From: CAVVTR01 sp963751245 | Lineage (GTDB): Bacteria > Acidobacteriota > Thermoanaerobaculia > Thermoanaerobaculales > Thermoanaerobaculaceae | Assembly: GCA_963751245.1 (NCBI GenBank) | Contig: CAVVTR010000012.1 | Span: 62,001 to 126,000 of the forward strand | Direction: 5' to 3' | Length of the DNA stretch: 64,000 nucleotides | Shown: positions 25,279 to 33,118 of the stretch, one piece after another | How the letters are laid out: every line of letters begins with the position of its first letter | Position numbering within the stretch: the first letter of the stretch is position 1 | The notes under the pieces: generated by a model | Told to the model about the DNA's origin: nothing | The model's database searches: none | Seen by the model: the letters and a program-made list of their open reading frames with translations, nothing else | Translations under genes and position numbers: made by a program

Positions 25279-28200
25279 ATGCCTCGACAGGGATTCCATG
25301 CCCGGGCGCTGGTGACGGTTGCTCTGGGGCTGGCGTTCGCGGGTGCCGTGGCGGCCCAGGACGTCCCGACGCTGATCCATCGCGAAACCAACCCCGTTCC
25401 CTACCAGGGTGAGGAGCGCGGGGCGCTGCCGTTCATGTTCGCCCAGGTCGCCGAGTTCGGCCGCACGCCCTACCTCTTCGTCGGGCGCGGGAACCGGTAC
25501 GACATCTACAACTTGAGCAATCCCACGGCCCCCGCCGAGGTGGCGATGCTCACCGGCCGGGTCCCCCTCACCGAGAGCGCGGACTGGGACTTCCACATGC
25601 GGGCCCTGGCGGTCGTCGATGACGACCCGCACGTCTTCGCGCCGTACTACGACCTCGGCGGCGCCTCGCAGATCCTCAGCCCTTCCGCCGCGCCGACGGT
25701 GGGTACCACCGTCAACACGTACCCCACGACCGGCATGGTCTCCAAGGTGTACCAGTTCGCCTCCAACGCGGCGATGTTCAAGGACGCCGCCGAAAAGCGC
25801 TACGTCATCGGCGCCTTCCTCACCGGCTGGGACGCCCTGCCGCTCGGCGTGTACCAGTTCGCCGACAACGGCACCGTGACGCGCCTCAAGAACCTGTTTC
25901 CGGCGGGACTCGACGACACAGCCGCCAACGCTCAGCGGTTCATGACGTTCAAGGCGCCGGTCTCCGGCGTTCTCGGCGGCGGCTCGACCTGGCGTGCCCT
26001 GGTCCCGAGCACCAAGACCGCGGGCGGCTTCTGGCTCTTCGACCTTTCCAACGTGGATGCGCTCTCGCCCGTCACGATCGGCCCCCCGGCCGGCTACACC
26101 AGCCTCCTCGCCTACGCGTACGATCCCGTCAACTCGCTCCTCGCCGCCGCGTACTCCAACGGCGCACAGACCCTGGTCAAGGTCTTCGGCTTCGACGGTG
26201 GCCTTCACTCGGTCGCCAGCGGCGTGCTTCCCGGCGTTTCCTCGGACTCGCGGATGGGCCTCGGGATCCGCGGCGGCGTTGTGGCCGCTTCGGCGTCGGT
26301 GGGTTCGACGCTGCGCACGACCCTCCTCGCCACCGTGCCGACGTCCACCACCTCCACGTTGATCTGGCAGCGGTTCGCTGAGCTCGACACCACGCTTCCG
26401 CCTTCGTTCGGCGACTACAACATCTTCTGGGACCAGACCTGCGTCTTCCCCGCGGGCACGGACGTGGTCCTCTACCGGGCCGGCGTCGACGCCTCGGAGT
26501 TCTGGAAGATCCCCCGCAGCCTCATCGACCCGTCGCCCCACGCCGACTTCACCGTCACCGACACTACCTCTTCCGGCGCCACATGCGGGACGGGCGCGGC
26601 GGACTTCGCCGCCAACGGCTTCCCCGGCGACTCGTTCGTCATCCACAACACCTCTTCGGGGACCGTGGCCAGCGCGACCTACCAGATCGACTACGTGCCG
26701 GACCCGCTGAACCCGGCGACCGTCGTCAACGTCGTGGCCGAGACCACCCTGCCGCTGGAGCCCACCGGGACCGAGCCGGGAATCACCTGGTCCACCCGGG
26801 CCGCGGCCAGCAACGCGCTGTTCGCGCCCGGCGAGTACAGGATCACCGTGAAGGCATCGGACAGCGCCAACATCCTGTCCGACACGACCTCCAAATCGGT
26901 GTGGCTGTGCGACGAGAGCGTTGCGCTCACCGCCAACCCCGTCGATCCCGCCGTCCTGGTCGGCGAGAAGGTCACGTTCACCGCAGCGGCCACGGGTTCG
27001 CCGAGCGGCGACGGCATGCCAAAGCTCACCGTCAAGGAGCCGGACGGGAGCCTCTCCGGTACGACCTCGGGGACCACCCTCGACCTCACACCCACTCAGT
27101 GCGGCACCTACACCGTGGGCGTGGTCGCCACCTACGCGCACGCCGGTACCGACTCGGGGTGCTCCGCCTCGGTGCCCGGCTACGCCGACGACCCCGCCCT
27201 CTACCAGGCGTGCGACGTCCTCACCGTCTCCGCGAGCCTGGCGCACCCTGCCGTCACCGTCACGCAGGACGCCAGCACGCTGGGGACCGCGCCCGCCCTC
27301 GCCGAGGTCTCGCCCCTCACCGCGCGGGCCACCACCCTGGCGTGGAGCGGCTCGACCGCCTCCGGGTACACGGCGGCGTTCCAGTGGAAGATCGACGGTG
27401 CGGACGCGTGTCAGAGCGCCTACGCGCCGGCGACCTGCGACGACACCCTGGGCACCTTTACCATCCCCGCCGGCACGCTGGTGCCGGGCACCGACGTGAG
27501 CGTCGGCCTCGCCGTGACGCTGACCCCCGATCCCACCGCGCCCTGCGCCAATCCGCAAGCCGTCGCGCTGACTCTCCACCCGGTCACCGTGTCGGCGGAC
27601 CTGGGCGTCTCGCCGGCGGCCGCCGACATCGGGGGGCAGATCACCTTCACCGCGAGCAACGTCCAGGGCTCGTTCACGAGCCTGCGCGTGGCGTTCGGCA
27701 CCGGTGCGCAGACCTGCACGGGCCAGGCGGGCGCCCTCTTCCCGGACGTGGCCAGCGGTACCGCCGTGACCGCCACCTTCGCCACGCCGGGCACCTTCCA
27801 GGCGACCCTCTACGGCACCACCGGCGGGCTCGAGCTGCCCCTGAGCACCGACACCTACACCGTCAACGCCGCGGGGCAGTGCGCGCTGCCGGTGGCCATC
27901 GGCGTGTCGCCCACCACGGTGAGCTCGGGCTCGTCAGCGACGCTGACGTTCAATCCGCCCATCACGGGCTTCCCCGCGGACACCGTGACCATCGCCTGGG
28001 GCGACGGGCAGACCAGCGCCTACTCCGGAGCTGTCTGGACGCTCGCGCCGACGCTCTCGAGCTACTCGCACGCGTACACCAACACGGGAAGCAGCGCCGT
28101 CACGCGGACCATCACGGTCACCGGCACCGTGGGCGGGGTGCCCCTGGCGCCGACGCCGACGTCCCTCGCGGTCACCGTGAACCCGGGCACCGCGCCGCCG

Positions 28201-30840
28201 CCCTCCTCGGGCAACCTGACGATGTACGTCTCGCCGTCCTCGCCCACCGCGGGCTCGCCGGCGACGTTTTCGTTCTCGCCGGCCGTGTCCGCCAGCGGCG
28301 ACTCCCTGACCTTCAACTTCGGCGACGGGCAGTCGCAGGTCGTGACGCCCACCTGCGGCGGCAGCGACATCTTCGGCGGCCCGACCACCTGCACGCCGAC
28401 CAGCCAGGTGGTCCACACCTACGCCACCAGCGGCACCAAGTCGGTGACCGTGAACGGGACCATTTCCTCGACGACCTACACGGCGAGCCGGACCGTGACC
28501 GTGGCGAGCGGCTGCACCGCCGCGACCGCGCCCAGTGCGGCGTTCTCCGCGCCGGGCGAGGTCCAGGTGGGCCAGACGGTCGCGTTCACCGACGGCTCCG
28601 CCGGCGGGCCCACCTCGTGGTCGTGGACGTTCGGCGACGGCATCGGCGGAATCCTCGGCGGCGGCAGCTCGAACCTTCAGAACCCCACCTACGCCTACGC
28701 CGCGGCGGGCCAGTTCACGGTGACCCTCACCGTGTCGAACTGCAAGGGCTCCTCCTCCACCACCCGGTCGGTCACGGTGAAGCCCGCGTGCAGCGAGGCC
28801 GCCGCCCCGACGGCGGCGTTCGACTGGTCGCCCAAGGGAACCATCGACTTCCACGGCGTGCAGCAACAGCAGCCGTTCGTCGGCCAGCAGGTCACCCTCG
28901 TCGACCAGTCCACCAACAACCCTACCTCCTGGCACTGGTACGACTTCCAGGTGGTGCCCGGGGCGAGCTTCACCACCGCGAACCCCACCTTCACCTGGGA
29001 CTCCCCCGGTGACAAGAACGTGCGGCTTCAGGCCACCAACTGCAAGGGGACCTCGGCGGAGCTCGTCCGGAAGGTCACCATCTACTCCGACGTGCGCCCG
29101 GTCCTCGCCGACTTCACCTGGCAGGCCGGCGGCGGCAGCGGGGCCGTGACGACGGGCTCGGTGGTGACGTTTACCGCCGCCTCGGGCTTCGACTACGGCA
29201 GCCCCACCGAGTTCGTGTGGGCCTTCGGCGACGGCGAGAGCAGCGCCGGGACCACGGTGACCCACACCTACACCTGCCGCGGCACCTTCGCCGTGACGCT
29301 GGTGGCGCACCGCGGCTCCTTCACCTCGGAGCCCGTGTCGAAGGACATCGAGGTGGACGGCGACGCCTGCGGCCCCGAGGCGCTCATCGCCTCGGGCGCG
29401 GCGAAGACCGCGGGCCTCAACGGCACCTCGTGGCGGACCACCATGTGGGTGTTCAACCCGGCGAGCGAGGCCACCATGGTGTGGCTCGGCATCCTGCCCG
29501 CCGACACTGCCACTGCGAACCCGCCGGAGGTCGGCCCGTTCACCCTGGCGCCCGGCGCCACCCAGATCATCGACGACGTGGTCGGCCTCTTCAGCGCCCT
29601 GCCGGGCCTCACCACCGACCTCAGCAAGGCGGCGATCAAGGTGCGCTACGCCAACACCAGCGACACGCCGCCGGTGGTCATGTCGCGGACCTTCACCGAC
29701 GCGGTGGGCGGCGGCACCTACGGGCAGTACATCCCCGGCGTGCCGGTGGTGCCGAACTCCACGCCGACGCCGCTTTGGCTCACCGGCCTGCACGACGACG
29801 GCACGGGCGCCACGGGGTTCCGCACCAACCTCGGCATCACCAACCTGCACGCCGAGTCCCCCGGGACCATCACCCTCTCCCTGGTCAAGCCCAGCGGGGA
29901 GACGGTGGCCACCAAGAGCTTCGGCCTCGGCCCCTACCAGTACTTCCAGAAGTCGGTGGGGAGCGTGTTCGGCGCCGACTACGCCGCCATTGGCGGGCTG
30001 TCGGTGCGGGTGGACCTCCCGGCCCGCGCGGACGTGCAGGCGTACGCCTCCGAGGTGGACAACCAGACCGGAGACCCGGTGCTGCTGACGGCGACCACGC
30101 CGCCGACGACGCCGGTGCTGCTGCCGGCTGTTGCTCACAACCCCGGCGAGCTCGGCACCGTGTGGCGCTCCGACGCCGAGGTCACCAACGTCGACACCGT
30201 GCAGCACGTCTGGCAGCTGACCCTGTACCCCTCGGGCGGCACGACCGGGGCGTCGCGCACCGTGACGCTCGGCGCCGGGCAGACCGCCGACCTCAGCGAC
30301 CTCATCGGTTGGCTGTACGGCGGCGAGGCCCCCGACATCAGCGGCCTCGTCCGGGTGGAGTCGGTCGACGGCTCCGGCGTCATGCCCATCGTCCGCGCGC
30401 GCACCTACAACCTCACGCCCAGCGGCGAGTTCGGCCAGAACATCCCGGCCCTCGCCCAGGGCGGCGGCGCCTCCTCGTCGGGCACCAACCGCCACCTCCT
30501 GCTCACCGGCATGTCCAGCGAGGACGTGGCCCGCACCAACCTGGGCTTCGTCAACCTGGGCGCGACCACGGTGAACTTCGCCGTCACCTTCTACGGTCGC
30601 GACGGCCACGTGCTCAACCCGGACGGCCGGCCCTACACGGTGGCCGTGCCCCCCAACGGCTGGGCGCAGCAGAAGCTGGAGACCCGCTTCGCGGGCTTCT
30701 TCCAGTCGCAGCTGGGTGCCAACCTGGAGGGCATCTCGGCCTCCATCGACGTGACCACCGGCACCGGCTTCGCCTACGCCTCGGTGGTGGACAACGTCAC
30801 CGGCGACCCGATCTTCGTGCCGGCCCAGCCGGCGCCCTGA
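25279..30840 (+). CDS. Giant secreted multi-domain protein with PKD/Ig-like repeats
   Basis: 1853 residues. Signal peptide about 1-27 (cleavage near AVAAQ). An N-terminal region (about 30-420) contains the YDIYNLSNPTAPAEV motif of LVIVD-type surface propellers. A run of Ig/PKD-like beta-sandwiches follows, the clearest at about 867-967, 977-1075, 1083-1172, 1175-1271 and 1272-1364, with WxFGDG-type turns and TYTCRG or TYAYAAAG strands. The C-terminal third (about 1365-1853) holds two related modules (GTSWRTTMWVFNP and GTVWRSDAEVTN, each with an L.PG or LGAGQ strand). No protease or glycosidase motif and no sortase or PEP-CTERM signal is seen. Probably a surface or secreted adhesion or scaffold protein. 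The ATG at 25279 has GGAGG at six-base spacing. Confidence 0.85.
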   Translation: MPRQGFHARALVTVALGLAFAGAVAAQDVPTLIHRETNPVPYQGEERGALPFMFAQVAEFGRTPYLFVGRGNRYDIYNLSNPTAPAEVAMLTGRVPLTESADWDFHMRALAVVDDDPHVFAPYYDLGGASQILSPSAAPTVGTTVNTYPTTGMVSKVYQFASNAAMFKDAAEKRYVIGAFLTGWDALPLGVYQFADNGTVTRLKNLFPAGLDDTAANAQRFMTFKAPVSGVLGGGSTWRALVPSTKTAGGFWLFDLSNVDALSPVTIGPPAGYTSLLAYAYDPVNSLLAAAYSNGAQTLVKVFGFDGGLHSVASGVLPGVSSDSRMGLGIRGGVVAASASVGSTLRTTLLATVPTSTTSTLIWQRFAELDTTLPPSFGDYNIFWDQTCVFPAGTDVVLYRAGVDASEFWKIPRSLIDPSPHADFTVTDTTSSGATCGTGAADFAANGFPGDSFVIHNTSSGTVASATYQIDYVPDPLNPATVVNVVAETTLPLEPTGTEPGITWSTRAAASNALFAPGEYRITVKASDSANILSDTTSKSVWLCDESVALTANPVDPAVLVGEKVTFTAAATGSPSGDGMPKLTVKEPDGSLSGTTSGTTLDLTPTQCGTYTVGVVATYAHAGTDSGCSASVPGYADDPALYQACDVLTVSASLAHPAVTVTQDASTLGTAPALAEVSPLTARATTLAWSGSTASGYTAAFQWKIDGADACQSAYAPATCDDTLGTFTIPAGTLVPGTDVSVGLAVTLTPDPTAPCANPQAVALTLHPVTVSADLGVSPAAADIGGQITFTASNVQGSFTSLRVAFGTGAQTCTGQAGALFPDVASGTAVTATFATPGTFQATLYGTTGGLELPLSTDTYTVNAAGQCALPVAIGVSPTTVSSGSSATLTFNPPITGFPADTVTIAWGDGQTSAYSGAVWTLAPTLSSYSHAYTNTGSSAVTRTITVTGTVGGVPLAPTPTSLAVTVNPGTAPPPSSGNLTMYVSPSSPTAGSPATFSFSPAVSASGDSLTFNFGDGQSQVVTPTCGGSDIFGGPTTCTPTSQVVHTYATSGTKSVTVNGTISSTTYTASRTVTVASGCTAATAPSAAFSAPGEVQVGQTVAFTDGSAGGPTSWSWTFGDGIGGILGGGSSNLQNPTYAYAAAGQFTVTLTVSNCKGSSSTTRSVTVKPACSEAAAPTAAFDWSPKGTIDFHGVQQQQPFVGQQVTLVDQSTNNPTSWHWYDFQVVPGASFTTANPTFTWDSPGDKNVRLQATNCKGTSAELVRKVTIYSDVRPVLADFTWQAGGGSGAVTTGSVVTFTAASGFDYGSPTEFVWAFGDGESSAGTTVTHTYTCRGTFAVTLVAHRGSFTSEPVSKDIEVDGDACGPEALIASGAAKTAGLNGTSWRTTMWVFNPASEATMVWLGILPADTATANPPEVGPFTLAPGATQIIDDVVGLFSALPGLTTDLSKAAIKVRYANTSDTPPVVMSRTFTDAVGGGTYGQYIPGVPVVPNSTPTPLWLTGLHDDGTGATGFRTNLGITNLHAESPGTITLSLVKPSGETVATKSFGLGPYQYFQKSVGSVFGADYAAIGGLSVRVDLPARADVQAYASEVDNQTGDPVLLTATTPPTTPVLLPAVAHNPGELGTVWRSDAEVTNVDTVQHVWQLTLYPSGGTTGASRTVTLGAGQTADLSDLIGWLYGGEAPDISGLVRVESVDGSGVMPIVRARTYNLTPSGEFGQNIPALAQGGGASSSGTNRHLLLTGMSSEDVARTNLGFVNLGATTVNFAVTFYGRDGHVLNPDGRPYTVAVPPNGWAQQKLETRFAGFFQSQLGANLEGISASIDVTTGTGFAYASVVDNVTGDPIFVPAQPAP

Positions 30841-30866
30841 CCCGGTCCACCGTTCGTGACCTCCAT

Positions 30867-30896
30867 GCGGCCCGCCCTCCGGCGGGCCGCTTCTTC
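30867..30896 (+). terminator. Intrinsic terminator after the PKD gene
   Basis: 10-bp stem GCGGCCCGCC / GGCGGGCCGC with a CTCC loop (30867-30890) followed by TTCTTC. Confidence 0.8.
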
Positions 30897-30923
30897 GCGG
30901 GGACCCGTCGCCGGCGTCGATTG

Positions 30924-30932
30924 TGCTAGCCT
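30924..30932 (+). promoter_or_regulatory. Extended -10 promoter of the glycan-export ATPase gene
   Basis: TGC-TAGCCT (30924-30932) ends six bases before the GTG at 30939, leaderless geometry. Closely related to the TGC-TAGCAT at 3858. Confidence 0.45.
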
Positions 30933-30938
30933 CGGCCC

Positions 30939-32156
30939 GTGGAGGCGCGAACGGCGACCCCCGGCTCGCGCCCGGCCCCGGCCGTCTCGGTGGCCGGGGT
31001 GTCGAAGCGGTACCCCCTGTTCGGGCGGCGGCGCGACCGTGCGCTCGCCCTTTTGGGCCGCACCGGCTCGCTGGCGTTCAAGACCGCGCTCGAGGACGTC
31101 AGCCTGGAGGTCGCCCGCGGCGAGGCGGTGGGGATCATCGGCGAGAACGGCTCCGGCAAGAGCACCCTGCTACGCCTGGTCGCCGGGATCTCCGAGCCCG
31201 ACGCCGGCACCATCGTCACCGCTCAGCCGGTGGCGGCGATCCTCGAGCTCGGCCTCGGCTTCCACCCCGAGTTCACCGGGCGGGAGAACGCGCTGCTGTA
31301 CGGCGCGCTCATCGGCGTGCCGCAGCAGGTGATGCGCCACCGGCTCGAGGCGATCCTGGAGTTCGCCGAGCTCGGCCCCTTCATCGACCAGCCGCTGCGC
31401 ACCTACTCGTCGGGCATGTCCGCGCGGCTCGCCTTTGCCGTCGCCACCAACGTGGACCCCTGCGTCCTGGTGGTGGACGAGGCGTTGGCGGTGGGCGACG
31501 GCGCCTTCCAGAAGAAGTGCGTCGATCGCATGGTGCGCTTCAAGGAGGAGGGGAAGGCGGTGCTGTTCTGCTCCCACGCCATGTACCTCGTCGCCGGGTT
31601 CTGCGAGCGCGCGGTCTGGCTGCGCGACGGCGCGGTGGCGGCGGCGGGGCCGGTGGGGGAGGTCATCCACGCCTACGAGGACCACCTGCGACACAGGGGA
31701 AAGCGCCGCCCCGGCGACGAGGCCGACGCGGCGGCCGGGGGGGGGCGTCCCGCCGTGCTCGCCGGTGTTGAGGTGGCGCCCTCCGGCCGGGCCGTGAGCC
31801 CCGGGGAGCCGCTGGAGGTGCGGGTGGGGGTGCGCCGGCACGAGCCCGGCGTCCCCCTCAACCTGGCCGTGGCGTTCGAGGACGAGAACGGCGTCTGCGT
31901 CGCCGCCTTCGCCACGCAGTGGGAGGACGGGCGCGAGCCGATGTCGGGCCGGGGCGACGAGACGGTGGTCCTGCGCGTGCCGAGCTGTCCCTTCGCCCGG
32001 GGTCGGATGGATGTCACCGCGTACCTCACCGATGGCACCGGGCTGCAGATCCTCGACCAGGTCCTGGCACCCGGCGCGGTGGTGATGGCCGCGGCGCGGT
32101 GGGCGCCGGGGCTCGTCGAGGTGGAGCACCACTGGGAGGTCCCGTCATGGAAGTGA
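30939..32156 (+). CDS. Polysaccharide ABC exporter ATP-binding protein (Wzt/TagH-like)
   Basis: ATPase that drives glycan export with a Wzm-type permease. 405 residues: nucleotide-binding domain (about 15-245) with Walker A GENGSGKST (68-76), the YSSGMSARLAF signature, VVDEALAVGD Walker B and CSHAMY H-loop, all typical of the O-antigen/teichoic group. A C-terminal extension (about 270-405, beta-rich, LNLAVAFEDENGVCV) resembles the Wzt carbohydrate-binding domain that selects the glycan end. The only permease in view is at 17408. GTG start; overlaps the next gene by ten bases. Heads a run of envelope genes to 36156. Confidence 0.88.
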   Translation: MEARTATPGSRPAPAVSVAGVSKRYPLFGRRRDRALALLGRTGSLAFKTALEDVSLEVARGEAVGIIGENGSGKSTLLRLVAGISEPDAGTIVTAQPVAAILELGLGFHPEFTGRENALLYGALIGVPQQVMRHRLEAILEFAELGPFIDQPLRTYSSGMSARLAFAVATNVDPCVLVVDEALAVGDGAFQKKCVDRMVRFKEEGKAVLFCSHAMYLVAGFCERAVWLRDGAVAAAGPVGEVIHAYEDHLRHRGKRRPGDEADAAAGGGRPAVLAGVEVAPSGRAVSPGEPLEVRVGVRRHEPGVPLNLAVAFEDENGVCVAAFATQWEDGREPMSGRGDETVVLRVPSCPFARGRMDVTAYLTDGTGLQILDQVLAPGAVVMAAARWAPGLVEVEHHWEVPSWK

Positions 32157-33115
32157 ACGCGGCGGATGTGGCCTACCGGGAACTGGCTCCGGAGGACGAG
32201 CCGGCGGTCAACGACGGCTTCAACAGGGTCTTCGGCGCCCGGCGCTCGCTGGAGGAGTGGCGCTGGAAGTACCAGGGGGAGCCTGAGGGGCGCTGGATGA
32301 TGGTCGCGGGCGACCCCTCGGGGACGCTCCTCGCCGTCTACGGGGCCGTACCGGTGCGCTTCAGCGTCGACGGCGTGTCGGTGCGGGCGGGGCAGATCGT
32401 CGACGTCTACTCGCTGCCCGAGGCCCGGCGCACGAAGATCTTCACGACGTGCTACGAGACGTTCATCCGGCGCTGGGGGAACCCCGACGACCTGCCGCTG
32501 ATGTTCGGGTTCCCCGGTGGCATCCACTACGAGATGGGGCTCAAGCAGCTCCTCTACGTGCTCCTGGGGCCGGTCCCGTACTGGCGCCGGGAGACGCCCC
32601 GGGCCGTGCTGCCCCGGCCTTTCGGCGGGCGTGTCGCCGAGGGGTTCGACGAGGCGGCCGCCGGCGGGTTGTGGGACCGCGCCGCGGACCGCTACCCCGT
32701 CGCGGCGGTCCGCGATCCGGCCTGGCTGCGGCGCCGCTACACGGGCCGTCCCGGCGTGGAGTACCTGCACCTGACCGTGCACCGCGGCGGGCTGCCCCGG
32801 GCCTGGGGGGTCGCCCGTGCCATGCCGCCGGCGCTGCGGTGGGCGGACCTGGTGTGGGACGGGGAGGACGACGCCGATCTCCTCGCGCTGGACCGGGCGA
32901 TGGCGCGGACCGCCCGCCGGCGCGCCTGCACCCGCGAGGAGCTGTGGTTGGGTGGGGACGAGGCGGCGGAGCGCGCCCTGCGGCGGCGGGGCTGGACCCG
33001 GCACGCCCACCCCGAGGACCTCCACATGGTGATGCGCACCTTCCACCCGCGGGTGGACCCCGAGCAGCTCCGGACCCGCCTCTACCTGACCATGGGCGAT
33101 TCCGACCTGGTGTGA
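32147..33115 (+). CDS. GNAT-superfamily N-acetyltransferase-like protein
   Basis: 322 residues. The N-terminal half has the GNAT order: YRELAPEDEPAVNDGFNRVF (residues 9-28), a WRWKY segment as in FemAB/GNAT proteins of surface glycan loci, then AVYGAVPVRF and a GFPGG turn near the acyl-CoA site. The C-terminal half looks like a second, degenerate GNAT fold. It overlaps the exporter ATPase gene by ten bases and precedes a membrane protein gene by three, so it probably modifies a glycan or peptide in this pathway. The substrate is not readable; the acetyl-CoA pocket is imperfect, so activity is uncertain. Confidence 0.6.
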   Translation: MEVNAADVAYRELAPEDEPAVNDGFNRVFGARRSLEEWRWKYQGEPEGRWMMVAGDPSGTLLAVYGAVPVRFSVDGVSVRAGQIVDVYSLPEARRTKIFTTCYETFIRRWGNPDDLPLMFGFPGGIHYEMGLKQLLYVLLGPVPYWRRETPRAVLPRPFGGRVAEGFDEAAAGGLWDRAADRYPVAAVRDPAWLRRRYTGRPGVEYLHLTVHRGGLPRAWGVARAMPPALRWADLVWDGEDDADLLALDRAMARTARRRACTREELWLGGDEAAERALRRRGWTRHAHPEDLHMVMRTFHPRVDPEQLRTRLYLTMGDSDLV

Positions 33116-33118
33116 CCC

